Shown here piece by piece: positions 1 through 7,049 of a DNA stretch of 34,996 nucleotides (within the stretch, counting starts at the first letter, position 1; each line of letters opens with the position of its first letter). A program made the translations under genes and the position numbers. Below the pieces are notes generated by a model. It was not told where the DNA came from. It saw only the letters and a list, made by a program, of their open reading frames with translations, and did no database searches. The DNA is from Bacteroides sp. (GTDB taxonomy: Bacteria > Bacteroidota > Bacteroidia > Bacteroidales > GCA-2748055): the NCBI GenBank assembly GCA_011056635.1, contig DSEO01000101.1:1-34996 (forward strand). Direction: 5' to 3'.

Positions 1-249
1 CCCATCATGTCCCAGTTTTCCGACCTGATCGGGCTTTCCAGGCAGGCCACCGTGATGGCTTTCCAGCTGGGAGACGGCTTCACCAACATGATCACCCCAA
101 CGTCCCCGGTGTTGATCGGTGTGTTGGGTGTGGCCAGGATCCCATATGAAAGATGGGTGAAATGGGTGGTGCCCTTTATGGTGATCCTGATCATCACCGG
201 ATGGTTTCTGCTGATCCCTACGGTGACCATGGACCTCAATGGTTTTTAG
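1..249 (+). CDS. YfcC-family (C4-dicarboxylate carrier-like) membrane transporter, C-terminal fragment
   Basis: The reading frame is open from the first base and stops at 247-249, so only about the last 82 residues are present. The stretch GDGFTNMITPTSPVLIG followed by RIPYERWVKW and a final hydrophobic segment (FMVILIITGWFLLIP) matches my recollection of the C-terminus of YfcC/AbgT-like secondary transporters. These move amino acids or dicarboxylates across the inner membrane. The substrate cannot be told from this fragment. The gene converges on the DUF6588 gene. Family assignment is from memory of the motif; the rest of the protein lies upstream of the window. Confidence 0.75.
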   Translation, partial: PIMSQFSDLIGLSRQATVMAFQLGDGFTNMITPTSPVLIGVLGVARIPYERWVKWVVPFMVILIITGWFLLIPTVTMDLNGF

Positions 250-265
250 GCGGTTTCCGGCCTTT

Positions 266-297
266 CGCCCGGGAAATCCGGGTGGTGCCTGCCACCT
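266..297. terminator. GC-rich hairpins between convergent genes, possible two-way terminator
   Basis: Two adjacent small inverted repeats lie between the ends of two converging genes: CCCGG/CCGGG around a 5-nt loop (268-282) and GGTGG/CCACC around a 6-nt loop (281-296). They share two bases, so only one can form at a time. There is no clear U-tract, so termination is an inference from position and structure only. Confidence 0.3.
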
Positions 298-324
298 GAA
301 CAGAGCTGGCTGAATCCCCGGAAT

Positions 325-1392
325 TTACCTGAAGGTGAAGCCGATACCCACCGAATGGGTGGAGTAGAACGTATGCGTGAAATCATAATGAAGGGTGAAG
401 ATCCCCATTTTTAAACGGGCTCCTGCATTGAGCCTGATATTGCTGAAGTTCTGGTACCTCAAGGTCACAGGGTCATTGACGATCTCATAGCTCGTTTTAT
501 TCTCATCGGGGCCCGAAGGGATCACGAACTGAACCGGGTAGTGTCCCTCGGCCCGGATCTCCACCAGGGAGCTGGCATAGCCGATCCCCTGGTAGAAAGT
601 AATGAACGCAAGTGTCTGGGAAGTGATCAAATTGACGGTCCATCCTTGCACATCCTGGACAATGAACTGATCATCCCAGTTAAATGCAGGCGATGGGTCC
701 ACTTCCACGATAGCCTGAGGTTCCACGGTAATGTGGGAGGAAGAGGTGACCCGGGTATACCCGCCCTGAAGGCTGATGTCCAGGGGCCTGATCCGCTTGA
801 TCACCGGGATCCACTGGGAGACAGAGTGCTTTCCTCCCACTCCCCATAGTCCGATCTCCCCGTAGTTCCCGAATCCGATCATGGGAACAAACCGGGCCGA
901 GACATCGGTCCCGAAAGGAAGGCCCACCGTCATCTGCAGCATGGGCAGTGGAAAAAAATCAACCCCGGTGCCGTCGGGAAGTGTAAACCGGGCATATTCT
1001 ATTCCCTCTTCGGTGTAGTAAATGCTGGGTCTTTCCTCCTGTTCCCCGGCTATGGTGGGAGCCTCATCCGGGGCGGACAGTTCGATTGTGCCGTCCAGCT
1101 CCATTCCGGAGATGTCATAGGTCAGGGCAGCCAGCGGCGCCCTCGACCAGCTGACCGATGCGGTCACATCCAGTCCTCCCAGCTTATGTGGCCGGGCTGT
1201 ATTGTACCATCCCGCAGTCAAATTTGACCCGATCATGCGGGCATAGGGTTCCAGATACTCCTGGAGGATTACCCCGGCATCCCCTGTTCCTCCGTACACA
1301 AAGTCGAGCCGGGTGTTCTGACCGGACGCCCCGGTCAGTACTGTCCACTGCAAAATCCAGGCGATAACGCACCTTTGAGCTATCCGATCCAT
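325..1392 (-). CDS. DUF6588 family secreted/outer-membrane protein
   Basis: The 355-residue protein begins with a probable signal peptide (hydrophobic AWILQWTVLTGASG, cleavage near residue 24). The N-terminal part (YLEPYARMIGSNLTAGWYNTARPHKLGGLDVTASV) carries the features I associate with DUF6588, a Bacteroidota family predicted to form an outer-membrane beta-barrel. The C-terminus alternates polar and hydrophobic residues and ends in aromatic plus arginine (GIGFTFR), as outer-membrane proteins often do. Function is unknown. A -7 promoter motif (1418-1425, minus strand) lies 25 bp upstream of the ATG and supports this start. The gene is divergent from rarA and convergent with the YfcC fragment. 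Confidence 0.75.
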   Translation of the reverse strand: MDRIAQRCVIAWILQWTVLTGASGQNTRLDFVYGGTGDAGVILQEYLEPYARMIGSNLTAGWYNTARPHKLGGLDVTASVSWSRAPLAALTYDISGMELDGTIELSAPDEAPTIAGEQEERPSIYYTEEGIEYARFTLPDGTGVDFFPLPMLQMTVGLPFGTDVSARFVPMIGFGNYGEIGLWGVGGKHSVSQWIPVIKRIRPLDISLQGGYTRVTSSSHITVEPQAIVEVDPSPAFNWDDQFIVQDVQGWTVNLITSQTLAFITFYQGIGYASSLVEIRAEGHYPVQFVIPSGPDENKTSYEIVNDPVTLRYQNFSNIRLNAGARLKMGIFTLHYDFTHTFYSTHSVGIGFTFR

Positions 1393-1417
1393 TTTTCTAT
1401 CCCCCTCAGTTTGTTTG

Positions 1418-1442
1418 CAAAGATAAAAAAAACCTAATTTTG
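1418..1442. promoter_or_regulatory. Back-to-back Bacteroidota promoters for the DUF6588 gene (-) and rarA (+)
   Basis: The minus strand reads TATCTTTG at 1418-1425 and the plus strand reads TAATTTTG at 1435-1442. Both fit the Bacteroidota -7 consensus TAnnTTTG. A TTG at 1411-1413 is a possible -33 element for the plus promoter, 21 bp away. The plus -7 box ends only 6 bp before the rarA ATG, so that transcript would be leaderless or nearly so. Confidence 0.6.
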
Positions 1443-1448
1443 CTGTTC

Positions 1449-2777
1449 ATGGCAGCCAAACTCCAATTTCCCAACCAGCCTCTGGCCGACCGGATGCGTC
1501 CGGCCACCCTCGATGAGTTCATCGGCCAGGAACATCTGGTGGGCCAGCAAGCGGTTATACGTAAAATGGTGGCATCGGGTTCACTCAGTTCATTTATTTT
1601 ATGGGGTCCTCCCGGAGTGGGTAAGACCACCCTGGCACTGATCATATCCAACCAGATGGACCGTCCCTTTTACCGCCTCAGTGCCGTACAGTCGGGCGTG
1701 AAAGACGTGAGGGAAACCATTGAGAAGGCAAAAAAGCTGCAATTCTTCAACAAGCCCAATGCGATACTTTTTATTGATGAAATCCACCGGTTCAGCAAAT
1801 CACAGCAGGATTCGCTGCTCGGAGCAGTTGAACAGGGTGTGATCACACTGATCGGCGCCACCACGGAGAATCCTTCCTTTGAAGTAATTTCGCCCCTGCT
1901 TTCCCGATGCCAGGTCTACATCCTTCATTCCCTGACCAGGGAGGATCTGCTGGAGCTGGTCAGGCGATCGCTCGAAAAGGATGTTTACCTGAAGAAACTC
2001 CGGATCCGGGTCGAAGAGGATGAAGCCATGCTGCGGTATTCAGGGGGAGATGCAAGGAAACTGCTCAACACACTCGAGGTGGTGGTGCGCGCAGAAATAT
2101 CTGATCCCGGATTCAGCGAGGAGCACGAGATCGTGATCACCAATGCACTGGTGCAGGAGCGCCTCCAGGAGCACATGGCCCTCTACGACAAAGGAGGCGA
2201 AATGCATTACGATATCATTTCAGCCTTCATCAAGTCTGTCAGGGGAAGCGACCCGGATGCCGCAGTCTACTGGCTGGCACGCATGCTGGAAGGAGGTGAG
2301 GATATCAAGTTCATCGCCCGCAGAATGGTGATCCTCGCCTCGGAAGATATCGGTCTTGCCAATCCCAATGCATTGCTCATGGCCACCAATTGTTTCCAGG
2401 CGGTACATATGATCGGGATGCCGGAGGCAAGGATTATTCTGTCGGAAACTGCCATCTACCTCGCCGCATCGCCAAAAAGTAACTCGGCTTATGCCGCCAT
2501 CAATCTGGCGCAGGAGATTGCCGTAAAAACAGGGAACCTGCCCGTACCGCTGCATCTCAGGAATGCACCCACACAATTGATGAAAGAGCTCGGGTATGGT
2601 GATCAGTACAAGTATGCACACAACTATGCACAGCATTTCGTGGCCGACCAGTTCCTTCCGGACGAGGTGAAGGACCAGCGCATCTATGTTCCGGGAAACA
2701 ATCCCAGGGAAGAAGAAATGCGCAAGCGGCTCGATGACCTGTGGAAAGACATGAAAACTTATGGAAAAAAGCGATAG
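1449..2777 (+). CDS. rarA: Replication-associated recombination protein A (RarA/MgsA), clamp-loader-like AAA+ ATPase
   Basis: The 442-residue product has the usual RarA length. RarA is a cytoplasmic AAA+ ATPase that acts at stalled replication forks with SSB and recombination proteins. Visible motifs are Walker A GPPGVGKTT (about 53-61), Walker B LFIDEIHRF (from 107), a sensor-1 region (GATTENPSFE) and the arginine-finger region (LLSRC). The C-terminal part contains the RarA-type helical segments (SDPDAAVYWLARMLEGGED, RRMVILASEDIGLANP). The frame is also open from a TTG at 1440, but ATG 1449 gives the normal N-terminus (LADRMRPATLDEFIGQ follows shortly). The 3' end overlaps kdsA by 17 bp, suggesting co-transcription. 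Confidence 0.95.
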   Translation: MAAKLQFPNQPLADRMRPATLDEFIGQEHLVGQQAVIRKMVASGSLSSFILWGPPGVGKTTLALIISNQMDRPFYRLSAVQSGVKDVRETIEKAKKLQFFNKPNAILFIDEIHRFSKSQQDSLLGAVEQGVITLIGATTENPSFEVISPLLSRCQVYILHSLTREDLLELVRRSLEKDVYLKKLRIRVEEDEAMLRYSGGDARKLLNTLEVVVRAEISDPGFSEEHEIVITNALVQERLQEHMALYDKGGEMHYDIISAFIKSVRGSDPDAAVYWLARMLEGGEDIKFIARRMVILASEDIGLANPNALLMATNCFQAVHMIGMPEARIILSETAIYLAASPKSNSAYAAINLAQEIAVKTGNLPVPLHLRNAPTQLMKELGYGDQYKYAHNYAQHFVADQFLPDEVKDQRIYVPGNNPREEEMRKRLDDLWKDMKTYGKKR

Positions 2778-3603
2778 ACCCACATTTGCGTCCCTGATCC
2801 CTTCCCTGAAATATGCTGACAGCAAAGGATTTTTGCTGATAGCGGGTCCATGTGTGGTGGAGGGAAGGGAAATGGTCCTGGACATAGCCGGACAACTTGA
2901 CGCGTTGTGCAGCAGGTACGGGATCCCCCTGCTGTTCAAGGCATCCTACCGGAAGGCCAACCGTTCCCGGCTTGATTCATTCACCGGCATCGGGGATGAA
3001 GCGGCCCTGGGGATCCTGGAGGAGGTGAGGCTTCGATACCACCTGCCGGTGATCACCGACGTGCATACGCCGGATGAGGCCCTGCGGGCTTCCGGGTCGG
3101 TAGATGTGTTGCAGATACCTGCTTTCCTGAGCAGGCAGACCGATCTGCTGGTTGCCTGCGCGCAAACCGGCCGGACCGTTTCCATCAAGAAGGGACAGTT
3201 CCTCTCACCCGGTTCCATGAAATTTGCCGTGGAGAAGATAAGAGAATCGGGCAATGAAAAAGTGATGATCACGGAGCGGGGGACCACCTTCGGGTACCAG
3301 GACCTGGTGGTGGATTTCCGTGGGATCCCTCAAATGCAGGCTCTGGGCGTCCCCGTGATCCTGGACGTGACTCACTCGCTGCAGCAGCCCAACCAGCCGG
3401 ACGGGATCAGCGGGGGGAACCCGGAACTCATTGAGACCATGGCCCGGGCTGGCATTGCCGCCGGGGCGGACGGGATCTTTCTGGAAACACATCCTGACCC
3501 ATCTTTGGCAAAATCGGACGGAGCCAACATGCTTCCGCTGGAGTTGCTTGAGAGTTTGCTGGTCAAACTGGTCAGGATCAGACAAGTTGTAACAGAGCTC
3601 TAA
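2761..3603 (+). CDS. kdsA: 3-deoxy-8-phosphooctulonate synthase (KDO-8-P synthase)
   Basis: The product (280 residues) condenses phosphoenolpyruvate with arabinose-5-phosphate to give KDO-8-phosphate, the first committed step to the KDO sugar of LPS. Family motifs run in order: IAGPCVVE (28-35), FKASYRKANRS, DVHTP, IPAFLSRQTDLL, KKGQF, ERGTTFGY, DVTHS and ETHPDP. Cys31 in the AGPC motif, together with the His, Glu and Asp of the later motifs, points to the metal-dependent class, in which E. coli KdsA has Asn in place of Cys. This subclass call is an inference by comparison with remembered Aquifex and E. coli sequences. The gene overlaps rarA by 17 bp and lies 12 bp before the LolA-like gene. 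Confidence 0.95.
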   Translation: MEKSDRPTFASLIPSLKYADSKGFLLIAGPCVVEGREMVLDIAGQLDALCSRYGIPLLFKASYRKANRSRLDSFTGIGDEAALGILEEVRLRYHLPVITDVHTPDEALRASGSVDVLQIPAFLSRQTDLLVACAQTGRTVSIKKGQFLSPGSMKFAVEKIRESGNEKVMITERGTTFGYQDLVVDFRGIPQMQALGVPVILDVTHSLQQPNQPDGISGGNPELIETMARAGIAAGADGIFLETHPDPSLAKSDGANMLPLELLESLLVKLVRIRQVVTEL

Positions 3604-3615
3604 CTCAGACGGACA

Positions 3616-4362
3616 ATGCGCACAATGAAATTCATACGGAAATTCATACACCCGATCATCATGCTGGTTGCCATACACGCATCCGGCACCGGTCTCCTGG
3701 CCCAGAACCTGGAAAGTATCCTGGAGGAGCACTACCGTGCGGCGTCTCAGGAAAAGATGGCCAAAATGGAAACCATGGTTACCCGCGGCAAAAGTGTTTT
3801 TACTTCCATCAACATGGAGTCTCCTTTCACGCTCTACCGGTCGCGCCCCGACAAGGTCAGGGTGGAGAGTGAATACCAGGGCTTCCGGGTTGTTCAGACC
3901 TATAACGGCGAACAGGGATGGATCTATGCCCCGGGCATGGGGATCCCGGAACCCAGAAAGATCTCAGGAGAGGAACTGGAGATGCTGCTGAATCAGTCCG
4001 CATTTGAAAACCCCCTGTGGAATTATGAGAAACGGGGCTATCACCTCGCATTGGTCAATGAATCGGGTAAGACCGAAGCCTACCAGCTGAAAATCACCAT
4101 GAAAGACGGAGGAGAGGTGTTCTTCTTCATCGATAAAAAGAGTCAGCTGATCACTTCCTATACTACCAGGCAGGTTCTGGGAGGTGCCGAAAATGAGATC
4201 GAGGTGATCCTGGATGAGTACAAAAATGTGAAAGGGATCCCGGTGGCGCACAGGACAGTGACCAGGATGAACGGACAGGTGGTCACCACAGTTCGCGTGG
4301 AGGATGTGGAATTCAACAAAAAGCTGGATCCGTCACTTTTTGAGAAACCCGCCCGGGAATAA
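3616..4362 (+). CDS. LolA-like outer-membrane lipoprotein-sorting protein
   Basis: A 248-residue exported protein. The N-terminus has basic residues followed by a hydrophobic run ending at ASGTGLLAQ, a typical signal peptide. The mature part resembles the LolA/LolB-like beta fold: MVTRGKSVF, SRPDKVRVESEYQGFRVVQTYNGEQGWIYAPG, then a second half with FFIDKKSQLITSYT and VKGIPVAHRTVTRMNGQ. LolA-like proteins carry lipoproteins or lipids through the periplasm, but in Bacteroidota most paralogues are uncharacterised. Two ATGs (3616, 3625) are possible; I kept the first. It is the third gene of the rarA-kdsA unit, and its stop is followed within 10 bp by the 3' end of the opposing RNase P RNA gene. 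Confidence 0.7.
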   Translation: MRTMKFIRKFIHPIIMLVAIHASGTGLLAQNLESILEEHYRAASQEKMAKMETMVTRGKSVFTSINMESPFTLYRSRPDKVRVESEYQGFRVVQTYNGEQGWIYAPGMGIPEPRKISGEELEMLLNQSAFENPLWNYEKRGYHLALVNESGKTEAYQLKITMKDGGEVFFFIDKKSQLITSYTTRQVLGGAENEIEVILDEYKNVKGIPVAHRTVTRMNGQVVTTVRVEDVEFNKKLDPSLFEKPARE

Positions 4363-4377
4363 AAAAAAGAGCAGCTG
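4361..4377 (-). terminator. rnpB: Probable rnpB terminator: P1 3' strand followed by a U-tract
   Basis: On the minus strand the last nine bases of the RNase P RNA (the P1 3' strand) are followed immediately by eight T residues (4368-4361). The arrangement resembles an intrinsic terminator that uses the RNA's own closing helix. The U-tract overlaps the end of the opposing LolA-like gene. Confidence 0.5.
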
Positions 4378-4703
4378 TATAAGCCAGGTTCTGTATCCCG
4401 TTTCACCGGGACCCCCGTCATTGATCTGATCGGCCTACCCCCCGGCAGAAGCGGGTCACTTTTTTTACGCCGGTATACATGGCCTTTCAGCCCGCAGGGC
4501 AAACAGCTGCGATGGTCACCCACCGCACTGGTGGGCGCTTACCCCACCTTCTCACCCTTACCCCGGTTTTCACCGGGGCGGTTCTTTTCTTCTTTGCTGC
4601 CGTACCTTCGCAGGTACCTGTTTTTCAACAGTGCGGCACCCTGTGCTGCCCGGACTTTCCTCCCCGGGCGGAAATCCGTCCGGAGCGACGGGACCAGCTG
4701 CTC
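4369..4703 (-). ncRNA. rnpB: RNase P RNA (bacterial class A)
   Basis: Read on the minus strand, this about 335-nt segment has the 5'-proximal signature GAGGAAAGTCCGGGC (4648-4662 on the plus strand) and the 3' signature ACAGAACCTGGCTTAT (ending near 4379). The two ends pair perfectly as the P1 helix: GAGCAGCTG at 4703-4695 with CAGCTGCTC at 4377-4369. Internal hairpins include GTACC/GGTAC near 4610 and CCCCGG/CCGGGG near 4570. RNase P RNA is the catalytic part of the enzyme that removes tRNA 5' leaders. Eight T residues (4368-4361, minus strand) follow directly after P1 and may stop transcription. A minus-strand -7 motif (4724-4731) lies about 20 bp upstream. Exact ends are inferred from P1 pairing. 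Confidence 0.93.
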
Positions 4704-4723
4704 CAGGAATGTCAAGTTCTTTG

Positions 4724-4741
4724 CAAAATTAGTTAATTTTG
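4724..4741. promoter_or_regulatory. Symmetric divergent promoter for rnpB (-) and the queA homologue (+)
   Basis: The 18-bp sequence CAAAATTAGTTAATTTTG is a perfect 8-bp inverted repeat around a central GT. Each arm is the -7 motif TAATTTTG (consensus TAnnTTTG) for one direction: 4724-4731 toward rnpB and 4734-4741 toward the queA homologue (ATG 4760). Promoter activity is inferred from the motif and spacing. Confidence 0.6.
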
Positions 4742-4759
4742 CAGACTTTCCACCTGCAT

Positions 4760-5986
4760 ATGACGGCTTCCGGTTTTCTGGACATATCATCCTTTCTCTA
4801 CCCGCTCCCCGGGGAGCAAATCGCAAAATATCCCCTGCCCGACCGTGACCAGTCCCGGCTGCTCTTTTACAATCAGGGAGCTATCAGTCATCACCGTTTC
4901 CTCGATCTGCCCTCCCTCATCCCTGAAAGCTCCCGGGTGGTGTTCAACAATACAAAAGTGATCCGGGCACGGCTTGAATTCAGGAAGCCAACCGGTGCCA
5001 GGATCGAGGTCTTCTGCCTTGAACCTGCCGAGCCGGCTGATTACCGGCAGTCTTTCCAGGCCACTGCGGGCTGCACGTGGAAATGCATGGTGGGAAATAT
5101 GAAAAAATGGAAAGAAGGACCGGTTTTCCTGCATGTTACCATCGCCGGTGAAAACCTGACCATAGAGGCGCGCCTTGTCACCCGCTCCGACGAGCATGCC
5201 CTGGTCAGGTTCCGCTGGAACAATAACCGGTTCACATTTAACGAGATCGTCGATTCTGCAGGCAATACACCGATCCCTCCTTACCTGAAGCGGGATGCAG
5301 AACCGATGGACCGGGAACGGTACCAGACCATCTACGGCACCGAAAACGGATCCGTAGCCGCTCCAACAGCCGGCCTGCATTTTACAGGCCGCATGATGCA
5401 AGCAATGGTTGCACAGGGCATCGAGACAGGGGAACTGACCCTGCATGTGGGTGCGGGCACATTTGTACCGGTCAAGGAAAAGAATGCGCGGGACCACCAG
5501 ATGCATGCGGAAAATGTCATCGTTGGATGTTCATTCCTGGAAGCCTGGATCAAACAATCCTCCCCGGTCATTGCCATAGGAACCACAACCACCAGGAGCC
5601 TGGAATCCATGTACTGGCTGGGAGTGAAACTCCTTCGCGGGGAAGGGATCCGTGCAGACCGGATCGCGGTGGAACAGTGGGAGCATGAAAGTCTGCCCGG
5701 TGATATTCCGTTGAAGGACAGCCTGGGGGCATTGCTGGAACTATGCAGGATCAAGCGCCTCGAGGTACTCCGGTTTTCCACCCGGCTGATGATCGTGCCC
5801 GGATACAGATTCAGGACCATCGGGGGACTGGTGACCAACTTCCACCTGCCGGGCAGCACACTGCTCCTGCTCATCGCCGCATTTATCGGAGAGGAATGGA
5901 CACGGGTGTATGCGGATGCCCTGGCGCAGGGTTACCGTTTTCTCAGTTACGGCGACAGTTCCCTGCTGGTCCCGCGGGAATTGTGA
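4760..5986 (+). CDS. queA: S-adenosylmethionine:tRNA ribosyltransferase-isomerase (QueA), long Bacteroidota form
   Basis: QueA moves the ribosyl part of SAM onto 7-aminomethyl-7-deazaguanine in tRNA, giving epoxyqueuosine in the queuosine pathway. Motifs in order: IAKYPLPDRDQSRLL, VVFNNTKVIRARL, YQTIYGTENGSVAAPTAGLHFT, LHVGAGTFVPV, AIGTTTTRSLES and TNFHLPGSTLLLLIAAFIGEEW. At 408 residues it is about 50 longer than E. coli QueA. The extra length includes a stretch after the GTTTTRSLES motif. Bacteroidota often carry such a long form, sometimes beside a standard QueA, so a paralogue with altered specificity is possible. The frame is open from TTG 4739, but that codon overlaps the -7 box, so ATG 4760 is the likely start. 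Confidence 0.85.
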   Translation: MTASGFLDISSFLYPLPGEQIAKYPLPDRDQSRLLFYNQGAISHHRFLDLPSLIPESSRVVFNNTKVIRARLEFRKPTGARIEVFCLEPAEPADYRQSFQATAGCTWKCMVGNMKKWKEGPVFLHVTIAGENLTIEARLVTRSDEHALVRFRWNNNRFTFNEIVDSAGNTPIPPYLKRDAEPMDRERYQTIYGTENGSVAAPTAGLHFTGRMMQAMVAQGIETGELTLHVGAGTFVPVKEKNARDHQMHAENVIVGCSFLEAWIKQSSPVIAIGTTTTRSLESMYWLGVKLLRGEGIRADRIAVEQWEHESLPGDIPLKDSLGALLELCRIKRLEVLRFSTRLMIVPGYRFRTIGGLVTNFHLPGSTLLLLIAAFIGEEWTRVYADALAQGYRFLSYGDSSLLVPREL

Positions 5987-5996
5987 CCCGAAGCAC

Positions 5997-7046
5997 TCAT
6001 GATCCTTCTTCTGCCAGGGCTCTCAGCCTGGATACAAACCCGTCGATATCTTCCTCCGTGGTATCATAAGAACACATCCACCGGACCTCCGACGTGTCCT
6101 CGTCCCAAACGTAGAAAAAATACGCTTCCTGGAGGCGGGGGATCACCTCTTTGGGAATCCGTGCGAAGACAGCGTTGGCTTCCACCTTCCTGGTTACAAT
6201 CACCTGCGGGATGCCGCGTACCGCCTCATGGAGTTTCCTGGCCATATCATTGGCGTGTGCTGCGTTCTTCTTCCACAGGTCGTCCTTCAGGAAGGCGCTG
6301 AACTGGGCGGCAATGAAGCGCATTTTAGAAGCGAGCTGCATGCCCTGTTTCCTCCTGTACCGGAAATCCCGGCTCAGTTCCTGATTGAAAAAGACTACCG
6401 CTTCTCCGTACATCATCCCGTTTTTGGTGCCTCCGAAGGAGAGCACATCCACACCGGCCCCGCCTGTGATCTCGTGGAAACTGCAATCCAGTGCAGCGGC
6501 CGCATTGCTTAAGCGGGCCCCGTCCATATGCACGATCATCCCGTGCCGGTGGGCGAACGAAGTGATCTCCCTGAGCTCATCAGGTGTATACAAAGTACCC
6601 AGCTCGGTGGACTGTGTGACGGATATCACCCTGGGCTGCACGTGGTGCTCGAAACCAAATCCGTGCATATGCTGTTTGACCAGGTCCACATCCAGCTTTC
6701 CGTCAGGGGTTTTCACGGTAAGCAGTTTGCAGCCGGTGAATTTTTCCGGGGCACCGCATTCATCCACATGGATATGGGCCGTATCGGGACAGATCACTGC
6801 GTGATAGGGTTGTGTGACGGCTGAGAGCCCGAGCACATTGGCTGCAGTACCGATAAACACGAAATACACATCCGCATCCTGTCCGAATGCGGCTTTCATC
6901 TGCCTGATGGCATGTTCCGTATAGGGATCATCTCCGTAGGCGATCACATGGCCCTGATTGGCCGCTCCCATCGCATCCAGAATGGCAGGGTGCACACCGG
7001 CATTGTTGTCGCTTGCAAAACCGCGACGATTTTCAGGTTGACTCAT
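5997..7046 (-). CDS. ltaE: Low-specificity threonine aldolase family, PLP-dependent
   Basis: A 349-residue fold-type I PLP enzyme that cleaves L-threonine or L-allo-threonine to glycine and acetaldehyde in the cytoplasm. Visible are the N-terminal SDNNAGVHPAIL segment, YGDDPYT, the cofactor aspartate in HMDGARLSNAAAAL (about 173-186) and the PLP lysine in SFGGTKNGMMYGEAVVFF (K208). Length and motifs fit the family. The start is 3 bp after the stop of the C69 dipeptidase gene, so the two are surely co-transcribed, and the pair suggests use of peptides and amino acids. It converges on the queA homologue with 10 bp between stops. Confidence 0.9.
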   Translation of the reverse strand: MSQPENRRGFASDNNAGVHPAILDAMGAANQGHVIAYGDDPYTEHAIRQMKAAFGQDADVYFVFIGTAANVLGLSAVTQPYHAVICPDTAHIHVDECGAPEKFTGCKLLTVKTPDGKLDVDLVKQHMHGFGFEHHVQPRVISVTQSTELGTLYTPDELREITSFAHRHGMIVHMDGARLSNAAAALDCSFHEITGGAGVDVLSFGGTKNGMMYGEAVVFFNQELSRDFRYRRKQGMQLASKMRFIAAQFSAFLKDDLWKKNAAHANDMARKLHEAVRGIPQVIVTRKVEANAVFARIPKEVIPRLQEAYFFYVWDEDTSEVRWMCSYDTTEEDIDGFVSRLRALAEEGS

Positions 7047-7049
7047 GAA

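Noticed and set aside
4739-4759. TTG start for the queA homologue at 4739
   Set aside because: The codon overlaps the -7 promoter box; ATG 4760 gives a normal N-terminus.
4742-4759. preQ1 riboswitch before the queA homologue
   Set aside because: Only 18 bp lie between the -7 box and the ATG, which leaves no room.
4479-4848. Several open frames on both strands between the LolA-like and queA genes
   Set aside because: The region is the RNase P RNA gene, recognised by its conserved motifs and P1 pairing; the frames have no protein features.
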